Origin: Cercis canadensis
Lineage: Eukaryota; Streptophyta; Magnoliopsida; Fabales; Fabaceae
Assembly: GCA_003255065.1 (NCBI GenBank)
Contig: QAOA01007117.1
Coordinates: 174,854-238,853, forward strand
Direction: 5' to 3'
DNA: 64,000 nt
The translations under genes and the position numbers were made by a program. Every line of letters starts with the position of its first letter. The first letter of the stretch is position 1. This document shows, in pieces, positions 11,399 through 23,754 of this stretch. A model generated the notes under the pieces. That model had not been told where the DNA came from, ran no database searches, and saw only the letters and a list, made by a program, of their open reading frames with translations.

Positions 11399-11807
11399 TT
11401 GGACTTAGATAAAACTTGATTTGAATGAGTGCTTAATTCATTTAGTCTTAGTTGATCCGCATTTTGGTTGCTTAACTAGTGAATATCCATAGAGCATTGA
11501 GAGGCTTCTTGATGTGTTCTAAGGCCAAGAACTAGGTTAATAATTGGATGGATTCTCTGAAATCAATGATGGATTAAAATCAGAATCAATTAGACTTGGA
11601 TTGGTTGTTTTCCTTAAGGTTTACCACTTTTAATTAATTTTTGTTAATCACTTCAACAAAACAAGCCCCCATGTTTATATGTTCCTAAATCTGATTCACT
11701 AATTAGAGTAATCATTTGGTTCGACTTGGTGTTGCCTTATGCTACAAGTAGCTTTGGTAAACCGACTATAAACTTTCACTAATTTGGAGATCCTCGGCAG
11801 CTCATCA
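11399..11807 (+). repeat. 3' LTR tail of the first Athila-like element
   Basis: Nearly identical to 6599-7001 (end of the first LTR), with a small insertion near 11515, and ending CTCATCA. The breakpoint with the other subfamily is at about 11399 around TTGGACTTAG. Together with the preceding LTR it makes a chimeric 3' end. Confidence 0.7.
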
Positions 11808-12411
11808 GTCTAGCAAAAAAATTTGTCATGTTTGTAGCCGAATCTGAGTTTAAGGTGATGTCTTATTGTGGCTATACATTAATTTTATTGTTTTTAGCCA
11901 AGGCTATACCTTAATTATATTCTCCTTTTCTTTTTATTACAATTTAACCAGAATTTATACTTTGCTCATCAAGTTATATAAAGAATGTTGTCTCACTAAA
12001 ATCTGATACCGTAGCGGCACAATGTTGTGGAACACAAAAGATGCATATCTCTGTTGAGGCACAATGTTGTTCGTCAGGTTTATATGCATTTCAGAATTCT
12101 TGCCAATTTTATATTGTATGTCATAGTATATATCTCTTTCGCAATTGTTCAAATATTATAACCCTATTTCGCCTCAATCTTTTTAGTATCACTTATCATT
12201 TGTCTATATTATATTATGTGGATTGTGGATTTGGTAAACAACTACTTCTTTCTCTATATGGACTGGGTTCTTCATTAGAGTTACTAGCGATTTGCCAATA
12301 GGAAATACTATAAGTATTGATTTTTCCAGTTTGTAATATATATGTATTTGACTAGCGACTTGAAAAATTCTGGTAGCAAATCTAAAATCTGCATACTAGA
12401 ATGATTTCTTA
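11808..12411. other. Unassigned AT-rich sequence
   Basis: No gene, terminal repeat or known element recognised. Short frames here have no recognisable similarity. Confidence 0.4.
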
Positions 12412-13009
12412 AATCACCATTTTCTTCCTTATGTGACAAAAGCCTATTTTTTTTTTTCTTTTGCTATATTTATGTTTTTGCAAGCTTTTCAAGGTTTTGC
12501 ATAAGCAGCTTCTTATTGAAAAATATAGGTTACAAAAGGTACTTAAATGCTTTATCCAGTTGAAGGTTTTTAAATTCCAATTTTTTGATTTGCTGGACCA
12601 ATGTAATTTTTAAGCCTCTTTCTTTTGATATGAAGATTTTAAAAGGCATTATTTAGGAATGCTCAATATTTCAGTGTAGTAGACTTTAGGCCTCTTTCTT
12701 TTGATATGAAGTAATCACTATTTTCTTCCTTATGTGACAAAAGCCTATTTTTTTTTTTTGGATATATTTATGTTTTTACAAACTTTTCAAGGTTTTGCAT
12801 AAGCAGTTTCTTATTGAAAAATATAGGTCACAAAAGGTACTCAAATACTTTATCCAGTTGAAGATTTTTAAATACCAATTTTTTGATTTGCTGGACCAAT
12901 GTAATTCTTAAGCCTCTTTCTTTTGATATGAAGATTCTTAAAGGCATTATTTAGGAATGCTCAAGATTTCAGTGCAATAGACTTTAGGCCTCTTTCTTTT
13001 GATATGAAG
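12412..13009 (+). repeat. About 300-bp tandem duplication containing an exon-like segment
   Basis: Two adjacent copies, 12412-12711 and 12713-13009, both running from AATCAC.ATTTTCTTCC to CTTTTGATATGAAG, with scattered differences. Each contains the exon-like segment annotated separately. Confidence 0.85.
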
Positions 13010-13576
13010 TTATCTATGGTCATTGCTCCCTTGATACAACCCTAATTTAAGCCATAAGGCCACACATGTCGTTTTATGATTTAGTATTTAGTTGAACTTC
13101 ATCTCAGTTATGGGAATTTGAATTGCTTCATTTGAGTTTTTATGTCCCAACCATGATGCAATCAATTTCTTAACGAATTATGCTTTTGGTCTTCTACTAT
13201 TACTAATACGATTTTCACCAACCATGACGCAATCAAAAAATGCTTTATTTTTACAAATGCTTGACTGGTGAAATAAATGAGTACATATGAGTTAAAGAAA
13301 TTTGGCCCATAAAAATCTGAACTTATACATCTTAAAAACAATTGAAAGCAAGATATTAATATTTTTGCATGTTTTGGCAGCCATCCAAAGCAAGATTAGA
13401 TTTTGATATATGTTATATAAATATAAATATTTATAGATGCAATTGATATATGTTTTCCATTAGCAAAGTGGTAACACATTTTCTTTTCCCCTCTTATATG
13501 CCTTTAGGCTATTAAATTAGAGGCAGAAAAATCATCATTAGAAGGCTGGAAACTAAAGTGTAAATCCATACATAAG
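12485..13576 (+). pseudogene. Exon-like fragments of an unrecognised gene
   Basis: Three short segments look like coding exons with splice signals. 12485-12565 follows TTTTTGCAAG and ends before GT; it translates in phase 0 to 27 residues including LIEKYRLQKVLKCF. 12783-12863 is its duplicate, in which the donor GT has become AT. 13508-13576 follows TATGCCTTTAG and ends CATAAG before GTTAG; it gives 23 residues including KLEAEKSSLEGWKL. Both exon types end in phase 0, so they could belong to one charged, probably helical (coiled-coil-like) protein. A remnant of the last exon also stands at 18514-18535, inside another Helitron copy, which suggests capture by the Helitron. I do not recognise the parent gene. 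Confidence 0.4.
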
Positions 13577-14632
13577 GTTAGATACAATTGTCAATATAAT
13601 GTTTCTTGGGGGAATTTATTTTTGTATATGGTAGTTATTTTAAATATACTGATTAATTGTTATAATATTTATTTTTTTTCATTTTTACTAAAGCCTTTTA
13701 GGCTTTTATTCTTTTTTTTTTCTTCCGTTATTTTTTTGGAAAACAGTGATTGTGTATAGACCCTTTCAATTTGAAGAATATTCTATTGGTAGATATAATA
13801 CTACAAACTTGCAAGTACCAAGTGTCACTATGCCAAATATTTGAAGGGTGATATGCTTATTAGAAATTTGAGTCTTCTAAAAGTAATAGTCAAATGGCAA
13901 TGACTTTGAGAATATACATATAAAACAGGTAGTTTGAAAGACACATAAGAATTTTCTATGTTTATCTAGGTAATCAATATAGGAAACTCTTTCCTGTCGA
14001 TGAAGAAATTTATAGTTCTTTTTCCTATGTTTGATATAAAAAATAGTATAATACATGATACTCTTGTGATGTTTGAATGAAAAATAAATGTCCTACCATT
14101 TTACACAAGGTTATCCTTGTTATAAGTTTTCTTTAAATCTATACAAAATAATAATAATAATTAGATGACAAGGGTACTCTAATTAGATTACAATTTTTTT
14201 ATCATATTTAAATATAAATGAGTTGAAATGAGTAGGGGTCGGGTATGATAATTGAGATGGAAAGGGAAAGGGAACAAAAATAAAAATTATAACTAGGTCT
14301 AGGTATAGTTTTTGGGGGAAAAAAATTAAATAACCTATAGCACTAGGAAAAATATTGGGGTTAGACCATGAGTATAAGTTTCCTAAAGTTTTAATAGGAT
14401 TATAATTTGGGTAACCAATAAACCAACCCCAACGGGTGATTAAATAGAATTTCCTATGACACTTAGAAAAAGGGTAGGTTACACCATGTGGACAAGTTTC
14501 TAAAAATTCTAATAGGACTATAATTTGGATAACCACTAAAGCAACCCCAACGGGTAATCCAATGGGATTTTCTATTTTGTATGGCCCCCCGCCATAGTAA
14601 CCGGCCGCGCATCGCACAGGGTCCAGTACTAG
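13577..14632 (+). mobile_element. Helitron 3' part ending in CTAG
   Basis: Homologous to 18514-19582 and, from about 13857, to 40206-40404 and 55410-56173. It ends with a GC-rich imperfect hairpin around GGCCGCGCATCGCACAGG, then GTCCAGTA and CTAG at 14629-14632, followed by T. This is the 3' architecture of plant Helitrons (short hairpin about 10 nt before CTRR, insertion 5' to T). The 5' end of this copy is not visible, so it is partial or begins upstream with the exon-like segments. The minus-strand open frame across 14183-14656 is not conserved and is a shadow. Confidence 0.7.
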
Positions 14633-15264
14633 TATAATATTAAAAATAGAGTACACAATGTGGAGATGACAAGTATTCCTATTAAGGTGATGACAAGTGG
14701 CAGGTTGTGTGAATTTCTTTCATTCAAGGGTATTTAAAAAATAATATATAATATGAATCATATGTACTTTATAAATAAATAAAAAACTAAAAAAATAATT
14801 AAAATTCATGGCATTAAATAAATTTCATAATTAGCACATGAATATCAATTTGAAATCAANTATGACACTTAGAAAAAGGGTGGGTTACACCATGTGGACA
14901 AGTTTCTAAAAATTCTAATAGGACTATAATTTGGATAACCACTAAAGCAACCCCAACGGGTAATCCAATGGGATTTTCTATTTTGTATGGCCCCCGCCGT
15001 AGTAACCGGCCGCGCATCGCACGGAGTCCAGTACTAGTATAATATTAAAAATAGAGTACACAATGTGGAGATGAGAAGTGTTCCTATTAAGGTGATAACA
15101 AATGGCAGGTTGTGTGAATTTCTTTCATTCAAGGGTATTTAAAAAATAATATATAATATGAATCATATGTACTTTATAAATAAATAAAAAACTAAAAAAA
15201 TAATTAAAATTCATGGCATTAAATAAATTTCATAATTAGCACATGAATATCAATTTGAAATCAA
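14455..15264. other. Uncollapsed overlap joined by a single n (14860)
   Basis: 14455-14859 and 14861-15264 are near-identical copies of about 404 bp separated by one n. This looks like two contig ends with overlapping sequence joined without merging, so the second CTAG end (15034-15037) and repeated 5' region are probably one locus counted twice. Confidence 0.75.
15034..15037 (+). other. Helitron 3' end directly followed by the next 5' end
   Basis: CTAG after the hairpin region GGCCGCGCATCGCACGG; the next base starts another Helitron 5' block. This is a head-to-tail junction (in the probable duplicate of 14629-14632). Confidence 0.65.
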
Positions 15265-15899
15265 TGTCTTAATTGTTTTGCTTAATTAGGGTATTATATG
15301 TCAGAATGTATATGGACTAAATCATAACTAAATACATGTGCTGAAAATTAAATTAAATTAAATAAATCCGAAATTAAAAGAAAAACCTCCTAATAATTAT
15401 GATGATAATCAACTAACAATTTTTATTATGATAGTGAATGAGGTCACAATTTTTATTACTAAATCTAATTATTTTGAATAATTACAATTCAATTTAATTT
15501 TGGAAGTCCACCTCCACTAAAATTATAATCCATTATTATTTAATTTCGGTTGAAATAAATTGTCAATTACTCTCTTTAATTTTAGTCATGTAATAATTGT
15601 TGATTTTTGAATTTGAATTTTCAAATTAGTGTTATATTTTTTGCCTCCATAGTTCTCTATATATAATGCACCACATGTGAGTCACTCATATTCATTCGGT
15701 TATGATTCAAATATTCCTTGCTTCATTGCCTTCAAGTCTCCTTCTTGGAAAACCTTTGGGTAAGTTTTGTGCCAATCTTTATTCATGATTTCGTTTGTGC
15801 TTTACATGTTTATATATTTCCTTGAACTATCATGTGTTATTTTATTAGACATTCTAATAAACTATATCTCCCTTCTCTATTTTGGTTCTATTCCAATCA

Positions 15900-16500
15900 T
15901 TCATCTATTTATTCCCTTCTCTATTTCTTGCTATTCTATTTTGATATATGTGTTGATTCATGCAGGTTAGTATGGCTATGATGAAATCACTACAAATTCT
16001 ATTCTATGGAAAATCAAGGTCAGATCTCTGCTCCTATTCTAAAAATCAAGCTTTATATACCATTTGTTGTCATCTTTCTCGATATTTATTTAATTCTAAT
16101 ATATTTTTCCATCTCCTTATGCAGCCATGTGACTCTTTTATTTTTTTCATCTTCTTTTCATCTCTTCGATCACCAAATGTAATAAAGTTTGTTCTTTGTC
16201 TATAAAATATTTGTCTTTCTAACATTTGGTCTTAAATCTTTTTTTTCAGCATCTCCTTTATGTCTTGAAACAACAAGGTTTGTTCTTTCTCTATACATCA
16301 TTTGTTTATTTAATATTGGTTCTCAAAATATTTTTCTTTATTAGATATCTCTCCATTTCCTTATGCAGCTATGTGACTCATTTACTTTGTTTCTTCTTTC
16401 CATCTTCCCAATTTCCAAAGGCAATAAATTTTTCTCTAATATTTGGTAGTTTCTTTTTTTTTTTTCTTTTCTTTTTTCAGCATCTCCTTTAATCTCATAA
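15900..16500 (+). repeat. Diverged tandem modules with splice-like borders inside the Helitron
   Basis: Recurring blocks built as CTCCTTATGCAG, about 50-60 bases, AACAAG or AATAAAG followed by GTTTG or GTATG, then a T-rich stretch. The counterpart in another copy is 56640-57190. Each block looks like an exon between an AG acceptor and a GT donor. No conserved reading frame is evident. Confidence 0.5.
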
Positions 16501-16640
16501 AATAAGAAGATTTATTTTTTTCTATACACCATTTGTTTATGTAATATTGGTTGTCAAAATATTTTTCTTTATTATATATATCTCCATCTCATATGATTTT
16601 CTTTTTCGATTTCTGACACCATATGATCAACAGTTAAAAA

Positions 16641-17945
16641 ATGACTGTGACAACATATCAATCCAAAAAAAAAAAATAGTGTTGAAAAAATCATTTCAGA
16701 TTGACAGCTTTGATCTAAGAAAAGAACCCGACATCAAATATAAAGAAATTGAACATAGAAGATGAAGAGAAAATTGGGCATAGAAGATGAAGAAATTGAG
16801 TCTATTTTTTTTTTTTTTTTTTTTTTTTGTTTGAGAGGTCTTGATGATTACGAAAAATTTTTATTTATTGTAATTTGATTAAAAAATTATTTCTTTAATT
16901 TGACTTATTGTAATTATCAAAACTTTTCTTAATTGCCTCCTTTAACATTAATGTAAAAAGTTGAAACTATTCATATTAAATGATAGTTAATCAATTATAA
17001 TTATTAATTGATTGTAAACATATAATATTGTTGATTTTCATATTAAATAAATTAGTCAAATATCTCATACAAATATCAATGGTAATCAATCAGTTCATGA
17101 TGAATTTGGAAGATTAAATTATTGATATTAAAATGTTGTCAATCAATTATAATTGTCATTTGAAAAACAAAATATTATAATTTTTTATTTATATTTAAAA
17201 CTATCAATGAGCATTAAAATATAATAATATCAAATTTGTTTATTGATTTTAATTTTTATTTACTAGAAAAAAATAAATTTCTATCACTAAAAAGTATGAA
17301 AAATCATAAATTTCTATTATTAGATGATAAATTATAAATGACTGTGACAAGATATCAATCTATAAAGATAGTTCTGAAAAGACCATTTCACATTGACAAT
17401 TTTGGTCTAAGAAAAAAACCCGACAACAAAGATGAAGAAATTGAATATTTTTTTATAAGGGATTTTGATGATTATCAAAACTTTTTATTTATTGTAATTT
17501 GATTAAAAAATTATTTCTTTAATTTGATTTATTGTAATTATCAAAACTTTCCTTAATTGTCTCCATTAACATTAATGTAAAATTTTAAAAAATTGATTCT
17601 AAATGGTAGTCAACCAATTATAATTACCAATCCATTGCAAACATAAAATATTACTGATTTTCATATTAAACCAATTAGTCAAATATCTCATATAAATATT
17701 AATAGTAATCAATCAGTCCATAATTAATTTGGAAGTTGAAATTGCCCATATAAATTATCAATCAATTATAATTGGCATTTAACTACAAAATATTATAATA
17801 TATTTATATTCATTTTCGTATTTATTTATTTAAAACTATCCATGACCATTAAAATATGATAAAATCAATTTTGTTTGCTGATTTTAACTTTTATTTATTA
17901 GAAAAAATAAATTTTTATCACTAAGAAGATGAAAAATCTTAAATG
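16641..17945 (+). repeat. Two direct repeats of about 600-700 bp in the Helitron
   Basis: Copies begin at about 16641 (GACTGTGACAACATATCAATCC) and about 17340 (GACTGTGACAAGATATCAATC). Both continue through a block with AAGAACCCGACA and then TTATTTATTGTAATTTGATT. The same pair recurs at 57285-58290. They are AT-rich and non-coding. Confidence 0.65.
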
Positions 17946-19582
17946 TGTATTGTTTGCTGATCAATAAGAAAATTGAATTAGGAAATCTTTATGTTAATTA
18001 TATTATAATTATATAATGATTACTATTAATTCTAGATTTTAAGTAATACATAATTATATCATGATTTGATAAATTAACTTAAAATTTAAAAAATTTCAAA
18101 TTAAATGGTACTTGATAAATTACCAATTGATTGCACAATCTCATAAATTTAAAATGTATATTTATTTTCGCATTTATTAAATTTTATATGGTAATCAAAC
18201 AATCAAAAGTTAAGGTCAAAGTTGAACTTTATCTAATTAAATAGTACTCAATCAATTATAATATCAATTAATTATGATAAGCTCTAATAATTTTAAATTT
18301 ATAATTAATTTCATATATAATAAATTTAAAATATCTTAAATTGTGAAATTATGGTAATATCAATTTTTTTGCCAATTTTAAATTTTATTTATTAGAAAAA
18401 TAAATTTCTATTGCTAAAAAGTATGAAAAATAATAAATTTATATTGATGGATGATCAATAAGAAAATTGAATAAGGAAAATTTTAAATTAATAAAAAAAT
18501 TTGATATTGCACNAAAGTGTAAATCCATACATGGTAGTTATTTGCATACAATTGGCAATATAATTTTTTTTGGGGAATTTAATTTTTTATATTGTAGTTA
18601 TTTTAAATATACTGATTAATTGTTATAATTTTGATTTTGTTTCATTTTTACTAAAGCCTTTTGGGATTTTTTTTTCTTCCATTATTTTTCTGAAAAATAG
18701 TGATTATGTATAAACCCTTTCAATTTGAAAAATATCCTATTGGTAGATATAATACTACAAACTCGCAAGTATCAAGTGTCAATATGCAAAATATTTGAAG
18801 GGTGATATGCTTATTTGAAATTTGAGTCTCCTAAAAGTAATAGTCAAATGGCAATGGCTTTGAGAATAAACACAGAAAACAGGTAGTTTGAAAGAGACAT
18901 AAGAGTTTTCTATGTTTATCTACGCAATCAATATAGGAAACTTTTTCATGTCGATGAAGAAATTCAGAATTCTCTTTCCCATTTTTTTATATAAAAATGA
19001 TACAATATATGATACTCTTGTGAGTTTAGAACAAAAAATAAATGTCCCACCATTTTACATAGGTTATCCCTATTATAACTTTACTTTAAATCTATACAAA
19101 ATAGTAATAATAATTAGATGACAAGGGTACTCTAATTAGGTTACAATTTCTCTATCGTATTTAAATACAAATGAGTTAGAATGAGTAGAGGTTGAGTATG
19201 ATAATTGAGACAGAAAGGGAAAGGGAACAAAAATCAAAATTATAACTAGTTCTAGGTATAATTTTTGGGGAAAAAAATTAAATAACCTATAACACTAAAA
19301 AAAGATTGGGGTTAGACCACGAGTACAAATTTTTTAAAGTTTTAATAGGACTATAATTTGGGTAACTAATAAACCAACCCCAATGGGTGATTAAATAGGA
19401 TATCCTATGACACTTGGAAAAAGGGTGGAATTACACCATGTGGACAAGTTTCCAAAAATTCTAATAGTACTATAATTTGGATAATCACTAAAGCAACCCC
19501 AACGGGTAATCCAATAGGATTTCCTATTCTGTGTCGCCCTCGCTGTAGTGCTTGGCCGCACATCGGGCGGGGCCAGTACTAG

Positions 19583-20135
19583 TCTATATTAAAAGTAGAA
19601 TATACAATGTGCAGCTGACAAGTGTCCCTATTAAGGTGACGACAAGTGGCAGACTGTGTGAATTTCTTACTATTAAGAGTATTTAAAAAATCATCTATAA
19701 TCTAAATCATGTGTGATTTAGAAATAAAAACACTAGAAAAAGAATTAAAATTTGTGGCATTAAATAACTTCCATATTTAGACTTTTCAGCATTTAGTATT
19801 TGTTGAATAATTAAAAAATAAAAGCGTAAAAGACCAAAATCAATCTAATATTAATGACTCAGAAACCAAAAATATTAATTAAAAAAAGAAAATCAAAAAA
19901 ATATTCTCCTATTTATTATAATTGCAAATTTACAGGAATGTGATTTGTCTCCTAAAGGTGTTTCAATTTGGGTTTGTATTTTAAATTCTCATATGCAATA
20001 ATATTCTCTCTCTCTCTCCTTCTTCTCATTTGTGCTGCTCATATTCTCTCCCTCCCTCTTTCTTTCTCCCACATTTTCTTTATTATGACGTTCCTTCAAT
20101 CCATCCTAACCATCCCAAGATTTGGGTATGGACCT
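19583..20135 (+). mobile_element. Helitron 5' fragment, third tandem copy
   Basis: Starts TCTATATTAAAAGTAGAATA immediately after CTAG of the preceding copy, the best-preserved Helitron 5' end in the window (TC start). Homology with the other copies runs to about 19860; beyond that it diverges, with a CT-rich tract at 20007-20075. It is interrupted at 20135 by the solo LTR (TSD GACCT at 20131-20135). Confidence 0.65.
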
Positions 20136-22862
20136 TGTCGCAACATCCTTTTCGGGAGCACAACGACGCGATACAACGAAAAGAATAAGAGTAAAAGTGT
20201 AGGTTTTAAAAAGCTTATTACGTAAAAATGATTGAAGAAAACTAATGTAGTCGCCACCAATCAATTTAAGGCATGATTTGATGCCTATAAAAAAAAAGTT
20301 TGGTCTACGTTATAAGAGTTTGGTAAGATAGTTGGTTTCGTGTAGGGAATGTGTTAGCACCCTACGACGCCTGTTCTAACGAACAGTTACCAATTTAATT
20401 TTATGTCATCTAAAAATTGTTGAATGAAATTGGTCATTAAATTATATTTTAAAATAGATTAATGTGTTATTAAGTCGTACCAGTACCTCTGAAAAACCTG
20501 AAAAGATGTCTCAAGATTATTGGGTAGAGTTCGTGATTGTCATTACAATCATTTCCCAATCTATTCCATCATAAGCGATTTTTAGCAATCTCACTAACTA
20601 AGTGATAACTAAATACACGGAAGGTAATTTATTATGCGTTCAAGAAATGAGTTTGAGATTCGTGGTAAAAGATTTTTATTAGAGATCTTTATTTAAGTCC
20701 ACCAGTACATATGGAAAGACTTAAGGTGATGCTCCTCACCTCTGGAATGTCAAAGAATCGTCGTCATCACAACTGTCTTTAACTATTCCCTCGTCGGTCA
20801 TCTTATTCTAGCATGAACAGAAATAATGATAAAATAAGATAAAATGCAACGTAATATGTCAAAAATATAGTAATTAAAAGAATCAAAGCAATATTGGGAA
20901 TTTTATTGTCCACTCCAGTTCTTATGGCATAACCGAGAAATTATCCCTCACCTTAGGAAAATTAAGAAAGGTTGTCAACACAATTCTTCCCTATCTTAGT
21001 CCATCGTCAAGCTTTGATTTTACTTACAAAGAAAGAATTAAGTATAATATGAAATGCATAAAGCATAAAATTAGAACAAACAAGGACCCCTAAGATAAAG
21101 AATAATAATAACAACAAGCAAAGAATAAATAAAGATATAAAATAAATTAATTAATTAAAATGACCCAAAACAAACAAATAAACATATTTGGGCCAAATTC
21201 TATTTTAGCCCAACTAGTTACTAAAACAACATCAAAGAAATAAAAATAAAAGTATTATGTGAAATAAATAGGCCCAAACAAATTAACAACCCAAAAGCTA
21301 TCACACTAAACTAGTAAACTAAAAAGGCCCACAAATTTTGGTCCAAACAAATTAGCAACTCAAAAGGTATCACATTAAACCAGCACACTAAAGAGGTCCA
21401 TTTCGTACTAAGCCTAATCAAACAATAAAAAGAAACTGATACACTTAATGGGTTGACCCATTTCGTACTAAGCCCAATCAGCAGAATGGAAATGATTAAA
21501 CAAGGTCTATTAAATAAAAACCAACACACTAAACATCCCATACTAATAAAGGAGATTGGAATGGACCAGCCCAAACAAAACAAGACACAAATCAGCCATA
21601 AAAGACAAATAAACACAAAAAGGCCTAAAAACAAATCAGCCTAAACAAAAACAAAAGGAAAAAAACCCATAATTGAAATTCAAATAAGTAATTAAACAAA
21701 AGAAAACAAAAGCAAACATATCAGAGAAAGGAAAACGATACAGGAAGAGGCAAGGCAAATGGAGAGAAGAAACCGCCCCCTTCCCGCATCTCCTTCTTTC
21801 ATCTCTTTGAATCTATGAACTTGACTTTGATTTTCAAGCAACGAGGGCTAAGGTAAGAAATGCCTCTCTTTATTTCTCTAAATGCCTCTCCCTCTTTCTT
21901 TGAAATTTTGTTTCTCTCTCTAGGTTTTATTCTCTCTCTAAAAATGGTTTTTTCTCTCTAAAAAGGATTTTCTTCCACTGAAAAATGGTCGACTTGGGGG
22001 TGGAATTGCTGCTACCACCGATCCCACCCCTCCGTTTTCTTCTTTTGGCTATTATGGATAGTTTTTTCTTTCTATTTTCTAGAAATATAAGGGGTAGAAA
22101 TAATATTGGAACAATTCAAAAAAAAAAATGCAGAGAATGAAAGTTTTGGTTAAAGGTTATATACATGTGAATGAGTGAGTATAGCTCTCTGTGGGTGTAG
22201 AATTTTGAGTGTCTCCTGTTCCCAAATACTCTAATGTGTATGAAGGATAGAGAATGTGTGTATATCTCTGAGCTATGTGTGTCTCCACTTTCTGAAGAAA
22301 CTCACTCTATTTTTTCAGATTTTTGCTTCTCAACATTTTCTTATTTTTCCACCTCTCTATCTTTCTTTGTGTATCTCCTCCCTTGCTTTACTTGGGGAGA
22401 CCCAATTTTTATCCAGAACTGTGGTTAGTTGCTATACTATCCTTCTACCCTTTGCAGGTTGTGCAGCCATATGAGACAAGGATGACCAGTCAACAAATGG
22501 TGGCGTCACCCAACAATGCAGCGGCAATAGAGCTGGCTTGCTACCAGAAAATGCCAAAGGATTGCTTTTGCTGCACCCTTATTCATTTAATTTCTTTTGT
22601 CACTTTTTGGACAGGATCTTTTATTTTGACAAAATGGAAAATATTTTGTAACCTATTTTGATTTGTGTTTATTCTTTCTGTTTTTGTTTTTTTTTTTTGT
22701 AATTTTTTTTGGGATATTTGAATTGGACCTATAAGAAAAATAAAAAATGCCAATATACACAAATTGGCTTAGTCCAATTTATTCATAGAGAATAAGTGCA
22801 AATTTGGGTATCAATAAGTCTAAATTAAACTAAGTTGACTTGGACAAAATTGGGTATCAACA
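20136..22862 (-). repeat. Ogre/Tat-type solo LTR (minus), TSD GACCT
   Basis: Plus-strand borders are TGTCGCAACATCC and GGGTATCAACA. The element is flanked on both sides by GACCT (20131-20135 and 22863-22867), a perfect 5-bp target-site duplication. On the minus strand it runs TGTTGATACCC to GATGTTGCGACA. The inner-end part (about 20240-20400) is homologous to the ends of the other Ogre-type LTRs (GTGTAGGGAATGTGTTAGCACC, in part). No internal sequence is present, so it is a solo LTR of about 2.73 kb left by recombination between two LTRs. Open frames within (for example 21311-21634 and 22256-22661) are LTR sequence and not genes. Confidence 0.85.
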
Positions 22863-22867
22863 GACCT

Positions 22868-23453
22868 CATATAGGCGGCACATACACTCCCAAATGAAAA
22901 GGGTTCTTTTTTTTTTTTTTAATAAAAAAAAGGGACCATCTAGCTTCTTAATGTGAGAGCTAGGATGCCACCAAAATTTTGGAATCGAAGAATATTATAA
23001 CTTGAAGGATTAAAGCTTGAAGACTTCTTGCAATGTTTTGCCTTCAAGGTTAGTGTTTGTCCTTTCTATTTTTTTAATCCCTCTTCCTATTTTGATATTC
23101 ATGTCAATATCCCCTATAACCTCTTTTATAAACACGAATAAATTGTCCTTCTACAATGAATTTAGGTTACTATCCTATTTTTTTTTTTTTTTGAAAGTTA
23201 TGTTTGATCTATAAACATTGAGGTCAGGAACTTAATTGTCATATTCAAGGTTTCCGTAGTCTCTTATATGAACATAATATGAAATCATGTTAATTTTCTC
23301 CATTTAAAAAAAAAAAAACTTCATGTCATACAAATTGATCTATAAGTAATTTTGTGTTGTCTTTGTTTTTTAATTATAAAAGGTTATGAGTTATATGAGT
23401 TATTGGATATTAATCTCCTTTCTATTCCTATTTTTGTTGGTTGTATTTGTTGA

Positions 23454-23486
<33 letters not shown>

Positions 23487-23754
23487 NTCTTAACCTTCTC
23501 TTTCCAAGTTCTCCGTTTGGACCTCTCATGTCCAAATAAATTGAGAACACATATGTTTAAAGTTTTGGAATCAAGTCTTCACATATATCTTTTCTATTTT
23601 TAAAGCCAATATTTATATTTTCTATTTGATCTGTTTTAAAAAATTTAACCCTCACCCTCACACACATCTCTCTCTGACTTCTTTCTATACTATGAGTCCT
23701 ATGACCTAACATATATATCTTCTGTTGTTTTTAAAATGTACTATAGCATTGATC
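22868..23754 (+). other. Unassigned region upstream of the decayed Ogre gag
   Basis: T-rich sequence with long homopolymers and an n at 23487 in a poly-T run. It may be leader of the Ogre element, but no LTR end or primer site was found. Confidence 0.3.

Larger units (their letters stand above)
15038..19582 (+). mobile_element. Helitron, nearly complete non-coding copy (one n at 18513)
   Basis: Starts right after CTAG of the preceding copy (TATAATATTAAAAATAGAG; the cognate start at 19583 is TCTATATTAAAAGTAGAA) and ends with hairpin plus CTAG at 19579-19582. About 4.5 kb. Order: 5' block with GACAAGTGGCAGG; a region with TATA-like CTATATATAATGC (about 15656); a tandem series of exon-like modules (about 15900-16500); two direct repeats of about 700 bp (from about 16641 and 17340); then, after the n, the 3' block homologous to 13553-14632. 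It encodes no Rep or helicase. Continuity across the n is assumed, so the full length is uncertain. Confidence 0.65.

Noticed and set aside
14183-14656. 157-codon minus-strand frame
   Set aside because: Crosses the Helitron 3' hairpin and is not kept in the related copies at 18514-19582 and 55410-56173.
21311-22661. Hydrophobic frames suggesting membrane proteins
   Set aside because: Inside the TSD-bounded solo LTR on an unrelated strand; low complexity, no homology seen.
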